Source: an uncultured Blautia sp. (GTDB lineage: Bacteria; Bacillota; Clostridia; Lachnospirales; Lachnospiraceae). Taken from it: a stretch of 54,181 nt of DNA. The notes below the pieces were generated by a model. That model was not told the origin of the DNA. It ran no database searches and saw only the letters and a program-made list of their open reading frames with translations. This document shows, piece after piece, positions 41,216 through 50,211 of this stretch (position 1 is the stretch's first letter; each line of letters starts with the position of its first letter). Location: NCBI GenBank assembly GCA_934364795.1, contig CAKRMK010000020.1:1-54181 (forward strand). Direction: 5' to 3'. A program made the translations under genes and the position numbers.

Positions 41216-42241
41216 ATGGATTATAAGAACGCAGGTGTTGATATTGAGGCAGGATACAAATCAGTAGAGTTAATGAAACAGCATATTGCAAAGACTATGA
41301 GACCAGAGGTACTTGGAGGAATCGGAGGTTTTTCCGGAGCTTTTTCCATGAACAGCTTCAAGAACATGGAAGAGCCCACACTGGTTTCCGGTACTGACGG
41401 AGTTGGAACCAAGCTGAAACTGGCTTTTATTATGGATAAACATGATACAGTTGGAATCGACTGTGTGGCAATGTGTGTAAATGACATTGCATGTGCAGGT
41501 GGAGAGCCTCTTTTCTTTCTGGATTATATTGCCTGTGGAAAGAACTATCCGGAGAAAATCGCAGAGATCGTAAAGGGTGTTGCAGAGGGATGCAGCCAGT
41601 CAAGCGCAGCACTGATCGGTGGTGAGACTGCTGAAATGCCTGGTTTTTATCCGGTGGATGAGTACGACCTTGCAGGCTTTGCAGTTGGAGTTGTAGACAA
41701 AAAAGACCTGATCACAGGAGAAAACTTAAAACCAGGTGATGTGCTGATCGGAATGGCTTCTTCTGGTGTGCACAGCAATGGTTTTTCCCTTGTGCGTAAG
41801 GTATTCGAAATGACCAAAGAATCTCTGGATACTTATTATGACGAACTTGGAACTACTCTTGGTGAGGCTCTGATCGCACCTACCAAGATTTACGTGAAAG
41901 CACTTAAGAGCATCAAAGATGCAGGTGTAAAGATCCATGCATGCAGCCATATTACAGGCGGCGGTTTCTATGAGAATGTACCGCGTATGCTTAAAGAGGG
42001 CACAAGAGCTGTCATCGAGAAAGACAGCTATCCGGTACTTCCAATCTTCAAACTTCTTGCAAAAACAGGAGATATTGAAGAGAAGATGATGTACAATACA
42101 TACAATATGGGACTTGGAATGGTTCTGGCTGTAGATCCTGCTGATGTGGATAAGACTATGGAAGCAGTCAAGGCAGCAGGAGAGACTCCATATGTAGTAG
42201 GACGCATTGAGGCAGGCGAAAAGGGAGTGACATTATGCTAA
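41216..42241 (+). CDS. purM: Phosphoribosylformylglycinamidine cyclo-ligase
   Basis: 341 residues. Makes AIR from FGAM with ATP. The N terminus [11 protein letters not shown], the ATP/FGAM loop [10 protein letters not shown], and [11 protein letters not shown] are all present. GGGAGGAAAA precedes the ATG. Overlaps purN by 7 bp. Confidence 0.97.
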   Translation: MDYKNAGVDIEAGYKSVELMKQHIAKTMRPEVLGGIGGFSGAFSMNSFKNMEEPTLVSGTDGVGTKLKLAFIMDKHDTVGIDCVAMCVNDIACAGGEPLFFLDYIACGKNYPEKIAEIVKGVAEGCSQSSAALIGGETAEMPGFYPVDEYDLAGFAVGVVDKKDLITGENLKPGDVLIGMASSGVHSNGFSLVRKVFEMTKESLDTYYDELGTTLGEALIAPTKIYVKALKSIKDAGVKIHACSHITGGGFYENVPRMLKEGTRAVIEKDSYPVLPIFKLLAKTGDIEEKMMYNTYNMGLGMVLAVDPADVDKTMEAVKAAGETPYVVGRIEAGEKGVTLC

Positions 42242-42861
42242 AAACAGCAGTCCTGGTATCCGGCGGCGGCACTAACCTTCAGGCAATCCTGGATGCCATT
42301 GATTCTGAAAAGATCACCAATGCAGAGGTATCCCTGGTAATCAGCAATAATCCAAATGCCTATGCACTTACAAGAGCCAAAAATCATGGAATTCCGGCAA
42401 TCTGTATTTCACCAAAGGATTTTGAAAGCCGGGAAAAATTCCATGAGGCACTTTTACAAAAACTGCAGGAAAGCGGCGTGGAACTTATTGTTCTGGCTGG
42501 ATATCTTGTGGCAATCCCACCGATGATCGTAGAAGCATTTCCAAACAAGATCATAAACATTCATCCATCTCTGATTCCTTCTTTTTGCGGAGTTGGATAT
42601 TATGGGCTGCATGTTCATGAGGAAGTGTTAAAAAGAGGCGTGAAAGTAACAGGTGCTACGGTTCATTTTGTGGACACAGGCACAGACACCGGTCCCATTA
42701 TTTTGCAAAAAGCAGTAAAGGTAGAACCGGATGATACCCCACAGTCTCTTCAGAGAAGTGTGATGGAAAAAGCAGAATGGAAGATCCTTCCAAAAGCAAT
42801 TAATCTGATTGCCAATGGAAAGGTTTCTGTAGAAAATCATATTGTGACCATCAGCGATTAA
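42235..42861 (+). CDS. purN: Phosphoribosylglycinamide formyltransferase
   Basis: 208 residues. Transfers formyl from 10-formyl-THF to [14 protein letters not shown] near the N terminus, catalytic [10 protein letters not shown] with N and H, and [11 protein letters not shown] with the catalytic Asp. Note [11 protein letters not shown] in place of the common SFxGxxAxxxA, a minor variation seen in Clostridia. Translationally linked to purM and followed 10 nt later by purD. Confidence 0.96.
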   Translation: MLKTAVLVSGGGTNLQAILDAIDSEKITNAEVSLVISNNPNAYALTRAKNHGIPAICISPKDFESREKFHEALLQKLQESGVELIVLAGYLVAIPPMIVEAFPNKIINIHPSLIPSFCGVGYYGLHVHEEVLKRGVKVTGATVHFVDTGTDTGPIILQKAVKVEPDDTPQSLQRSVMEKAEWKILPKAINLIANGKVSVENHIVTISD

Positions 42862-42871
42862 GGAGGAAGTT

Positions 42872-44146
42872 ATGAAAGTACTGATCGTAGGAAGCGGCGG
42901 AAGAGAGCATGCAATTGCATGGAGCGTATCCAAAAGCCCGAAAGTTGATAAAATTTACTGTGCACCAGGAAACGCAGGAATTGCAGAATATGCCCAGTGC
43001 GTGAATATTGGCGCAATGGAATTTGAAAAGCTTGCTGATTTTGCACAGGAGAATCAGATAGATCTTACCATTATCGGTATGGATGACCCACTTGTAGGCG
43101 GTGTTGTTGATGAATTTGAATCCCGTGGACTGCGTGTATTCGGACCTCGGAAGAATGCCGCAATCCTGGAGGGCTCCAAGGCATTTTCCAAGGACCTTAT
43201 GAAAAAATATAATATCCCAACTGCAGCATATGAGAATTTTGATGATCCGGAAAAAGCACTGGAATATCTTCGCACTGAAGCGAAATTCCCTATTGTTTTA
43301 AAAGCAGATGGCCTGGCTCTTGGAAAGGGTGTTCTTATCTGCCAGAATCTTCAGGAAGCTGAAGACGGCGTAAAGGAGATCATGGAGGATAAGAAATTCG
43401 GAAATGCCGGAAATACCATGGTCATAGAGGAATTTATGACTGGCCGTGAGGTTTCTGTTCTCTCTTTTGTAGACGGAAAAACCATTAAGACCATGACTTC
43501 CGCACAGGATCATAAACGTGCCATGGATGGGGATAAAGGATTGAATACAGGTGGAATGGGAACCTTTTCTCCAAGTCCTTTCTATACCAGAGAAGTGGAT
43601 GAATTTTGCCAGAAATATATCTATCAGCCTACTGTTGATGCAATGGCAGCAGAGGGAAGAGAATTTAAGGGAATTATTTTCTTTGGCCTGATGCTGACAG
43701 CAGATGGTCCTAAGGTTCTGGAATATAATGCACGTTTCGGAGATCCGGAAGCACAGGTAGTACTTCCGCGTATGAAAAATGATATTGTGGAAGTGATGGA
43801 GGCATGTATTGACGGAACTCTGGATCACATTGATCTGCAGTTTGAGGATAATGCAGCTGTATGCGTTGTTCTTGCAAGTGATGGTTATCCGGTGAAATAT
43901 GAGAAAGAAATCCCTATGTATGGCTTTGAGAATTTTAAAGACAAAGAGGGATATTACTGTTTCCATGCAGGAACCAAATTTAAAGATGGACAGATCGTTA
44001 CAAACGGTGGCCGTGTTGTGGGAATCACTGCAACAGGAAGCAATCTTAAGGAAGCCAGAAAAAATGCTTATGCAGCAACTGAATGGATCACTTTTGCAAA
44101 TAAATATATGCGCCACGATATTGGAAAAGCAATTGACGAAGCTTAA
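42872..44146 (+). CDS. purD: Phosphoribosylamine-glycine ligase
   Basis: 424 residues. ATP-grasp enzyme forming GAR. GSGGREHAI at the N terminus, ATP-grasp core KADGLALGKGV, and EYNARFGDPEAQV metal-binding motif. AAGGAGG precedes the ATG. Last gene of purE-purM-purN-purD; other purine genes lie elsewhere. Confidence 0.97.
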   Translation: MKVLIVGSGGREHAIAWSVSKSPKVDKIYCAPGNAGIAEYAQCVNIGAMEFEKLADFAQENQIDLTIIGMDDPLVGGVVDEFESRGLRVFGPRKNAAILEGSKAFSKDLMKKYNIPTAAYENFDDPEKALEYLRTEAKFPIVLKADGLALGKGVLICQNLQEAEDGVKEIMEDKKFGNAGNTMVIEEFMTGREVSVLSFVDGKTIKTMTSAQDHKRAMDGDKGLNTGGMGTFSPSPFYTREVDEFCQKYIYQPTVDAMAAEGREFKGIIFFGLMLTADGPKVLEYNARFGDPEAQVVLPRMKNDIVEVMEACIDGTLDHIDLQFEDNAAVCVVLASDGYPVKYEKEIPMYGFENFKDKEGYYCFHAGTKFKDGQIVTNGGRVVGITATGSNLKEARKNAYAATEWITFANKYMRHDIGKAIDEA

Positions 44147-44162
44147 ATAAGTGGTATAAAAT

Positions 44163-44202
44163 AGGCAGGAGACAGATGAGAAGTTTCCTGCCTGTTGTTT
44201 TT
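44163..44202 (+). terminator. Terminator after purD
   Basis: AGGCAGGA (44163-44170) pairs with TCCTGCCT (44186-44193), followed by GTTGTTTTT. Confidence 0.8.
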
Positions 44203-44209
44203 ATGTACC

Positions 44210-44275
44210 AGAGCGTGCCCCCAAAATCATTCCAGCAATCTGCACGCCCCACTTTGCGGTATATTTCACCCAAAT
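44210..44275 (+). repeat. Dispersed intergenic repeat, copy C
   Basis: GAGCGTGCCCCCAAAATCA, then CTGCACGCCCCACTTTGCGG. Closest to copy A. The - strand frame continues through NRIWVKYTAKWGVQIAGMIL. It is followed by a 15-bp palindrome CTAGGAACTTCCTAG (44289-44303). Confidence 0.75.
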
Positions 44276-44345
44276 TCGGTTGTCGTAGCTAGGAACTTCC
44301 TAGTACATAAAAAGCTCTACCGTGCAGGATTTTTTCTTAAGATTC

Positions 44346-44363
44346 TTTCCTGATAGCAGGAAA
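44346..44363 (+). promoter_or_regulatory. Hairpin touching the flavodiiron gene ribosome site
   Basis: TTTCCTG (44346-44352) pairs with CAGGAAA (44357-44363), and the next bases are the AAAGGAGG ribosome site. The stem may modulate translation. Confidence 0.45.
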
Positions 44364-44378
44364 AAAGGAGGAAGTACT

Positions 44379-45572
44379 ATGTACAATGTTAAAAAAGTAA
44401 ATGAAGATTTATACTGGATCGGTGCAAGTGACAGAAGACTTGCTTTATTTGAAAATATTTACCCAATTCCAAGAGGAGTATCTTACAACTCTTATGTGAT
44501 CCTGGATGAGCAGACAGTTCTTCTGGACACAGTTGACAAGGCAGTAAGCGGACAGTTTTTTGAAAATCTGGAGCATGTTCTTGGGGAGAGAAAACTGGAC
44601 TACATAATTGTGAATCACATGGAACCGGATCACTGTGCGATTGTAGAAGAAGTAGTAAGAAGATATCCGGAAGTAAAAGTGGTAGGAAATGCCAAAACTT
44701 TTACTATGATGAAGCAGTTCTTCACCTTTGATGTAGATTCCCATGCAGTTGTGATCAAAGAAGGAGATACTTTAAGCACAGGAAAACACACTCTTGCATT
44801 TGCTATGATTCCTATGGTTCACTGGCCGGAGGCAATGGTAACTTATGATGCCTATGACAAAGTTCTGTTCAGCGCAGACGCATTTGGAACATTTGGCGCG
44901 TTGAATGGTAATGTTTTTGCTGATGAAGTGAACTTCAAAGAAGAATGGCTGGATGATGCAAGAAGATATCTTGTAAATATTGTTGGAAAATACGGTGTGC
45001 CGGTACAGGCTGCCCTGAAAAAGGCTTTGACACTTGATATTGCCATGATCTGCCCGCTTCATGGACCGATCTGGAGAGAGGATCTTGGCTGGTTTATTGA
45101 CAAATACCAGAAATGGAGCACCTACACACCAGAAGACCATAATGTACTGATTCTGTATGCTTCTATTTATGGAAATACTGAGAATGCAGCAGATGTCCTT
45201 GCTGGTAAGCTTGCAGATGCAGGGGAGAAAAATATTGCAGTTTATGATGTATCTGTAACAGATCCTTCTTACCTTGTGGCAGAAGCGTTCCGCTGTGACA
45301 GAATCGTTTTTGCATGCCCTACCTATAATGCAGGTCTTTTCCCGAAAATGGAAACTCTTCTTCATGAGCTTGCAGCACATAATCTCCAGAAGAGAAAAGT
45401 GGCAGTTCTTGAAAATGGCACCTGGGCTGCGACAGCAGGCAAGCAGATGAAAGAGATCCTTTCCACAATGAAGGATATGGAAATTTATGAGGAAACTGTG
45501 ACTGTGAAATCTGCTCTGAAAGAAAACCAGATGGAGCAGCTGGATAAAATCGTCAGCTTTTTAACAAAATAA
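44379..45572 (+). CDS. Flavodiiron protein (FprA/ROO type)
   Basis: 397 residues. Reduces O2 to water (or NO to N2O) in the cytoplasm of anaerobes. The N-terminal beta-lactamase-fold diiron domain has the ligand set H80-x-E82-x-D84-H85 (NHMEPDH), a further His in VHWPEAM, and the last in CPLHGP; the C-terminal flavodoxin domain begins near residue 256 with YASIYGNTENAA for FMN. No rubredoxin domain is fused, so the electron donor is separate. ATG 44379 follows AAAGGAGG. Monocistronic. Confidence 0.93.
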   Translation: MYNVKKVNEDLYWIGASDRRLALFENIYPIPRGVSYNSYVILDEQTVLLDTVDKAVSGQFFENLEHVLGERKLDYIIVNHMEPDHCAIVEEVVRRYPEVKVVGNAKTFTMMKQFFTFDVDSHAVVIKEGDTLSTGKHTLAFAMIPMVHWPEAMVTYDAYDKVLFSADAFGTFGALNGNVFADEVNFKEEWLDDARRYLVNIVGKYGVPVQAALKKALTLDIAMICPLHGPIWREDLGWFIDKYQKWSTYTPEDHNVLILYASIYGNTENAADVLAGKLADAGEKNIAVYDVSVTDPSYLVAEAFRCDRIVFACPTYNAGLFPKMETLLHELAAHNLQKRKVAVLENGTWAATAGKQMKEILSTMKDMEIYEETVTVKSALKENQMEQLDKIVSFLTK

Positions 45573-45648
45573 TCCCTGCAAAGTGCATAAAAAACTGATG
45601 CTTATGCTTTACTTTTTAATGATTATGTTATAAAATAAAACATATAGC

Positions 45649-45696
45649 GTCGCATGAAGCGACCCGCCGCAGGCGAAGAATCCTGCAAAGCAGGAT
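45649..45696 (+). promoter_or_regulatory. Two small hairpins in the sseB-like leader
   Basis: GTCGC-ATGAA-GCGAC (45649-45663) and ATCCTG-CAAAG-CAGGAT (45680-45696), with GCCGCAGGC between. A likely -10 (TATAAA, 45629-45634) lies upstream. No known riboswitch class fits. Confidence 0.45.
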
Positions 45697-45747
45697 CCTT
45701 TCTTGTATAACGACAGAAAGAAAAACCAGGACTGAGAGGATAAAAAC

Positions 45748-46650
45748 ATGGGAATCAGTGAACAGGATGCAATTAAGGAATTACAGACAAGAGAGAATAT
45801 CTTTGTAGCATATTCACAGGCTACGAAGCTTCCATATGTAATTTGCGACGAAGAGAGTTTTAATGATCAGGTGTGGGTATTTGCCACAGAAGAAGAGATC
45901 AAGGAATTTGGCAAGAAGAAACTGGAAGAGAAAATTCTTCTCATGGGAATGAAATATGAGAGAAAAGATTATCCAAGATTCTATGGCACTCTTTATGCAA
46001 TCGGTGTAAACAGTGTTGTCTGGGTAGATGGCGAGAATAAAGCAGAGGTAGAGCTTACCAAGATTGCGAAGCAGGCAGATTTCAGCCAGTTAGAGGAGAA
46101 GAAGCGCCCGCTGTTTAATTCTACACTTCAGCTTTCCGGCATTTATTTCATGCAGGAGCTGCGCCGTCCTATCAAGAAGGAGGAACGTACTGCGAACATG
46201 CGTGAGATGGAAGAGGAGCTGATCGTGAACCTTAGAAAATCAGAATTCCTCATTGCAATGGCTGCAGATGAGAATGAGCCAACCAAGGTGAATATTCCAT
46301 ATCTGAAGAATAAAGACGGAGATATTCTTCAGCCTGCATTCACAGATGTTATGGAATTTGACAAATTTGCAAGAGGTAAGAAGATGCGTGCAGCCAAGGT
46401 TCCATTTGACAAGCTGCCAGGACTTTTCATTCCACAGGCAAAGTCATTTGTAATCAATCCTATGGGATTTAACCTGATTCTTGACAGAGAGCAGCTGGGA
46501 AGAATCCTTGGCATAAAGATTCCAGCAGCAATGCCGGTTGGAGAGACACATACACAGGAAATCCAGATCCAGGATCTTCCGAAAGCCGAAACTCCTGTAA
46601 CAGAAGCAGTACAGGGAGACAGCGATGAGAACAATGAGAATCTTCAGTAA
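45748..46650 (+). CDS. SseB-like protein
   Basis: 300 residues. An N-terminal ~110-residue part (MGISEQDAIKELQ...) precedes an SseB-type domain: EFLIAMAADENEP, IPYLKNKDGDILQPAFTDV shortened to KDGDILQPAFTDVMEF, and FVINPMGFNLIL. SseB was named for effects on serine sensitivity in E. coli; biochemical function unknown. No signal or membrane segment. The C-terminal ~30 residues are Glu/Gln/Asn-rich and probably disordered. GAGAGG precedes the ATG. Terminator follows. Confidence 0.78.
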   Translation: MGISEQDAIKELQTRENIFVAYSQATKLPYVICDEESFNDQVWVFATEEEIKEFGKKKLEEKILLMGMKYERKDYPRFYGTLYAIGVNSVVWVDGENKAEVELTKIAKQADFSQLEEKKRPLFNSTLQLSGIYFMQELRRPIKKEERTANMREMEEELIVNLRKSEFLIAMAADENEPTKVNIPYLKNKDGDILQPAFTDVMEFDKFARGKKMRAAKVPFDKLPGLFIPQAKSFVINPMGFNLILDREQLGRILGIKIPAAMPVGETHTQEIQIQDLPKAETPVTEAVQGDSDENNENLQ

Positions 46651-46699
46651 TCACAGCTGATAATATATTTCTTTGGGAGAATTACGAAAGATATGAAGA

Positions 46700-46732
46700 G
46701 GCCGGGGCCAGAGACTCCGGCCCTTTCGTTTT
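46700..46732 (+). terminator. Terminator after the SseB-like gene
   Basis: GGCCGGGG pairs with CTCCGGCC (G-U at one position), followed by CTTTCGTTTTT. Confidence 0.75.
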
Positions 46733-46762
46733 TGGCAGAATTATGTTACGGGGAGGGAGAAA

Positions 46763-47134
46763 ATGGTAATCGAAATAGATTTCCAGAGTGATGAAGCACT
46801 ATATACCCAGCTGATGAATCAGATCATCATGGGAATAGCCACATCCAGGCTGCAGGAGGGGGATTCGCTTCCCTCTGTAAGACAGCTTGCAGATACTATA
46901 GGAATTAATATGCATACAGTAAATAAAGCCTATTCACTTCTGCGCCAGGAGGGCTTTGTATCTATTGACAGAAGAAAAGGCGCAGTGATTTGCCTGGATG
47001 TAGACAAATTACGTGCAATGGAGGAAATGAAACAGAATCTCAGGGTTGCACTTGCAAGAGGATGCTGTAATAATGTGACCAGAGAGGAAGTTCATGCTCT
47101 CATTGATGAAATTTTGGATGAGTACGGGCAGTAA
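46763..47134 (+). CDS. GntR-family regulator, YtrA subgroup
   Basis: 123 residues. N-terminal winged HTH (LPSVRQLADTIGINMHTVNKAYSLL shortened to its core RQLADTIGINMHTVNKAY, ~33-50), then the short C-terminal helical dimerisation region of the YtrA type; no effector domain. YtrA regulators commonly control ABC transporters, but none is adjacent. It lies 17 nt before clpC and probably shares its transcript, in the place where ctsR stands in many Firmicutes. Whether it senses stress is unknown. Confidence 0.85.
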   Translation: MVIEIDFQSDEALYTQLMNQIIMGIATSRLQEGDSLPSVRQLADTIGINMHTVNKAYSLLRQEGFVSIDRRKGAVICLDVDKLRAMEEMKQNLRVALARGCCNNVTREEVHALIDEILDEYGQ

Positions 47135-47151
47135 GGAGGAATTGCAGATTT

Positions 47152-49617
47152 ATGCGAAATGAATTCACGAAACAGGCTCAGACAGCACTGACTCTGGCGA
47201 AAGCTGCGGCAATTGATTTTGAGTTAGGCTATATTGGAACTGAGCATCTTCTTTTGGGACTTCTTAGTGAGACAGAGGGAACTGCCGGCAGAGTATTAGA
47301 AGAGTTTCAGGTGGATGGAAAGAAGCTTGTAGAGCTGATAGACAAGCTGGTTACACCGTCAGAAAACGGTGGTGTGGCAGAAATAGAAAAAGCACCCGGA
47401 TACAGCCCAAGAACCAGGAAAGTACTGGAAAGTGCTGTTATGGAGGCCAAGCAGCAAGGCAATGACAAGGCAGGAACAGAACATTTGCTTCTTGCCATGC
47501 TTCGTGAGACAGACTGTGTTGGAACCAGACTTCTGTACACTATGGGTGTGAATATTCAGAAGCTTTATGCAGCGGTTCTTGGTGCAATGGGATATGATAA
47601 TGAATCCATTCAGGAAGAATTTCAGGCAGCCAGGGCAATGCAAAGCCAAAATGGCAGTGCAACACCGGCTCTTGACCAGTACAGCCGTGATCTTACCCAG
47701 ATGGCAGCAGAGGGCAAGCTGGATCCAGTAGTGGGAAGAGAAAAAGAAATCAGCAGGCTGATCCAGATTTTAAGCCGCAGGACGAAAAATAATCCCTGTC
47801 TGGTAGGCGAGCCGGGTGTAGGTAAAACCGCCATTGCAGAGGGCCTTGCACAGAGGATTATTGCAGGTACAGTGCCGGATACCATTAAGGATAAGCGTCT
47901 TGTTGTACTGGATCTCTCCGGAATGGTAGCAGGAAGCAAGTACAGAGGAGAATTTGAAGAAAGAATCCGCAGGGTTGTGGACGAGGTGAGAGAAAATCAG
48001 GGAATCCTTTTGTTTATTGATGAGCTTCATACCATTATTGGAGCCGGAGGGGCAGAAGGGGCTCTTGATGCGTCCAATATTCTGAAGCCTTCTCTTTCAA
48101 GGGGAGAATTGCAGATTATAGGTGCCACTACTTTGGAGGAATACCGGAAGTATATTGAGAAGGATGCAGCTCTGGAACGCCGTTTCCAGCCAGTGACAGT
48201 AGAAGAACCATCTGAAGAAGAGGCGTATGAGATCCTCAAAGGACTTCGTCCCTATTATGAACGTCATCATAAAGTGGAAATTCTGGATGAAGCACTTAAG
48301 GCAGCTGTAAAAATGTCTGTACGGTATATTAATGACCGCTTTCTTCCAGATAAAGCGATTGATCTGATTGATGAAGCTGCATCCAAGGTACAGCTTGCCG
48401 GATATCAGTCCAGCGGGGAAGCGGATGAACTTGCAAGGGAAATTCAGGAAATCCAGCAGGAAAAGGAGCGTGCCATTAAAACCGGGTATTTAAGTCTTGC
48501 AAAAGAATGCCAGGAAAAACAGAAGGCAGCAGAAGAAAAACTGGAACAGCTTCACCTTAAAGAAGAAAAGAAGAACCGCAAAAAATCCGGAAAAGTAGAC
48601 GAAAAAGCGGTAGCCTCCATTGTATCTGACTGGACCAAAATCCCGGTGCAGAGGCTTACAGAAGGGGAAAGCAAAAGGCTTGCCCAGCTGGAAAAAGAAC
48701 TCCATAAGCGTGTGATTGGTCAGGAAGAGGCAGTTCATGCCGTTTCCCAGGCTGTAAAAAGAGGCCGTGTAGGACTTAAAGATCCGAATCGTCCAATTGG
48801 TTCTTTTTTATTCCTGGGTCCTACCGGTGTTGGAAAGACAGAGCTTTCCAAAGCACTTGCACAGGCTGTTTTTGGCAGTGAGCAGGCTATGATAAGGGTT
48901 GATATGTCAGAATATATGGAGAAGCACAGCGTTTCCAAGCTGATTGGTTCTCCGCCAGGCTATGTTGGCTATGAGGAAGGCGGGCAGCTTAGCGAAAAAG
49001 TACGCAGAAATCCCTACAGTGTAATCCTTTTTGATGAGATAGAGAAAGCTCATCCGGATGTGTTTAACATTCTTCTTCAGGTACTGGATGACGGACACAT
49101 TACAGATGCACATGGAAGAAAAGTGGATTTTAAGCAGACCATCATTATTATGACCTCTAATGCAGGAGCCCAGGCAATTGTGGAACCAAAGCAGCTTGGC
49201 TTTATTTCCACAAAGGATGAGAAGAAAGACTATGAGAAAATGAAATCAGGTGTTATGGAGGAAGTCCGCAGACTGTTTAAGCCGGAATTCCTTAACAGAA
49301 TCGATGAGATTATGGTATTCCATACCCTGAAAAAAGAAGAAATCCGCAAGATAGTCACCTTGCTTTTAAAATCTCTGGAAAACAGATGCCTGGAGCAGAT
49401 GGAAATCCACCTGAATGTAACAGGCTCCGCAATTGATTATCTGGCAGAAGCCGGATTTGATTCCAAATACGGGGCAAGGCCTATCCGCAGGGCCATTCAG
49501 TCGAAAATCGAAGACAGTCTGGCAAATGAGCTTCTGGAGGGCAAAATAAAAAGAGGGGATCATGTGCAGGTACAATGCAGAAATAAAGAAATAAAATTTA
49601 CAGTAAAAGAAAAATAA
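47152..49617 (+). CDS. clpC: AAA+ unfoldase of the ClpCP protease
   Basis: 821 residues. Hexameric unfoldase that feeds proteins to ClpP. Two N-terminal Clp-N repeats, AAA1 with Walker A GEPGVGKT and Walker [11 protein letters not shown], a coiled M/UVR linker (~420-465, rich in Glu/Lys), AAA2 with GPTGVGKT, and a C-terminal domain. The ClpP-docking loop is expected between ~670 and 690. GGAGG precedes the ATG. No CtsR box or mcsA/mcsB is visible upstream, unlike Bacillus, so McsB arginine-phosphate targeting is not encoded here. Confidence 0.95.
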   Translation: MRNEFTKQAQTALTLAKAAAIDFELGYIGTEHLLLGLLSETEGTAGRVLEEFQVDGKKLVELIDKLVTPSENGGVAEIEKAPGYSPRTRKVLESAVMEAKQQGNDKAGTEHLLLAMLRETDCVGTRLLYTMGVNIQKLYAAVLGAMGYDNESIQEEFQAARAMQSQNGSATPALDQYSRDLTQMAAEGKLDPVVGREKEISRLIQILSRRTKNNPCLVGEPGVGKTAIAEGLAQRIIAGTVPDTIKDKRLVVLDLSGMVAGSKYRGEFEERIRRVVDEVRENQGILLFIDELHTIIGAGGAEGALDASNILKPSLSRGELQIIGATTLEEYRKYIEKDAALERRFQPVTVEEPSEEEAYEILKGLRPYYERHHKVEILDEALKAAVKMSVRYINDRFLPDKAIDLIDEAASKVQLAGYQSSGEADELAREIQEIQQEKERAIKTGYLSLAKECQEKQKAAEEKLEQLHLKEEKKNRKKSGKVDEKAVASIVSDWTKIPVQRLTEGESKRLAQLEKELHKRVIGQEEAVHAVSQAVKRGRVGLKDPNRPIGSFLFLGPTGVGKTELSKALAQAVFGSEQAMIRVDMSEYMEKHSVSKLIGSPPGYVGYEEGGQLSEKVRRNPYSVILFDEIEKAHPDVFNILLQVLDDGHITDAHGRKVDFKQTIIIMTSNAGAQAIVEPKQLGFISTKDEKKDYEKMKSGVMEEVRRLFKPEFLNRIDEIMVFHTLKKEEIRKIVTLLLKSLENRCLEQMEIHLNVTGSAIDYLAEAGFDSKYGARPIRRAIQSKIEDSLANELLEGKIKRGDHVQVQCRNKEIKFTVKEK

Positions 49618-49656
49618 CCCTGTAATTTTAAAAAAATTATAAATTTGTGTAAGGTA

Positions 49657-49686
49657 CTGGCAAAGAAATTTGTTTTATTATATAAT
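49657..49686 (+). promoter_or_regulatory. Promoter before the 49798 gene and radA
   Basis: CTGGCA (49657-49662), 18-bp spacer, consensus TATAAT (49681-49686). A ~100-nt leader follows. Confidence 0.6.
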
Positions 49687-49696
49687 AACTACAACG

Positions 49697-49760
49697 TCAG
49701 GAAACTGATGAAAAAGATCCGGGCAGTTCTGCTTTTTTTGAGATAATCAGCAGAAACCGG
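49697..49760 (+). promoter_or_regulatory. Structured leader
   Basis: TCAG-GAAA-CTGA hairpin (49697-49707), then CCGG (49719-49722) with CCGG (49757-49760), enclosing TTCTGCT (49727-49733) paired to AGCAGAA (49749-49755) with a T-rich loop. It may be an attenuator or part of an untranslated element; no class recognised. Confidence 0.4.
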
Positions 49761-49797
49761 AGAACATAACGAAAGAGTCTTAGGGAGGACAAGCATC

Positions 49798-50211
49798 ATG
49801 GCAGTAGTAAAGGAACTGATCCGTACAGAAGCAAACGGTACTATCAGCTTTGGAGATTATGAGAAGAGTCAGAAATCAAAAGTCTCTGATTTTCCACATC
49901 AGGGAGATATGTATAAAGTAAAAACATTTAAGGAGATCACCAAGCTGGAGCGTAACGGTATGTTCGTATATGAGTCTGTACCGGGTACCGCTGTATTTGA
50001 TCTTGCACAGGATGGCAATCAGATGAGCTTTCGTGTAGAAGGACCAGAGGATGCACAGATCACTGTAGAGCTGGAAGCAGAAGCGAAATATGAAGTCTAT
50101 ATTGACGACGCAAGCACAGGAAAAATGGAAACCAATCTGGGTGGTAAGCTTTCTTTCAGCGTAGAGCTTGGAAGTGGCTCTGCTGTTGATGTAAAAATTG
50201 TAAAATGCTAA
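49798..50211 (+). CDS. Conserved Lachnospiraceae protein of unknown function
   Basis: 137 residues, beta-rich, no signal peptide. Two halves: VVKELIRTEANGTISFGDY ... YKVKTFKEITKLERNG and a C-terminal Ig-like part (VEGPEDAQITVELEAEAKYEV shortened to EGPEDAQITVELEAEA; SFSVELGSG). I recall relatives labelled endosialidase in databases, but no catalytic motif supports this and I do not adopt it. GGGAGGA precedes the ATG. It overlaps radA by 7 bp. Confidence 0.7.
   Translation: MAVVKELIRTEANGTISFGDYEKSQKSKVSDFPHQGDMYKVKTFKEITKLERNGMFVYESVPGTAVFDLAQDGNQMSFRVEGPEDAQITVELEAEAKYEVYIDDASTGKMETNLGGKLSFSVELGSGSAVDVKIVKC

Noticed and set aside
49798..50211. Endosialidase label for the 137-residue protein
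   Set aside because: No sialidase motifs (Asp boxes, Arg triad) and far too short; the label is a remembered database name that I cannot support.
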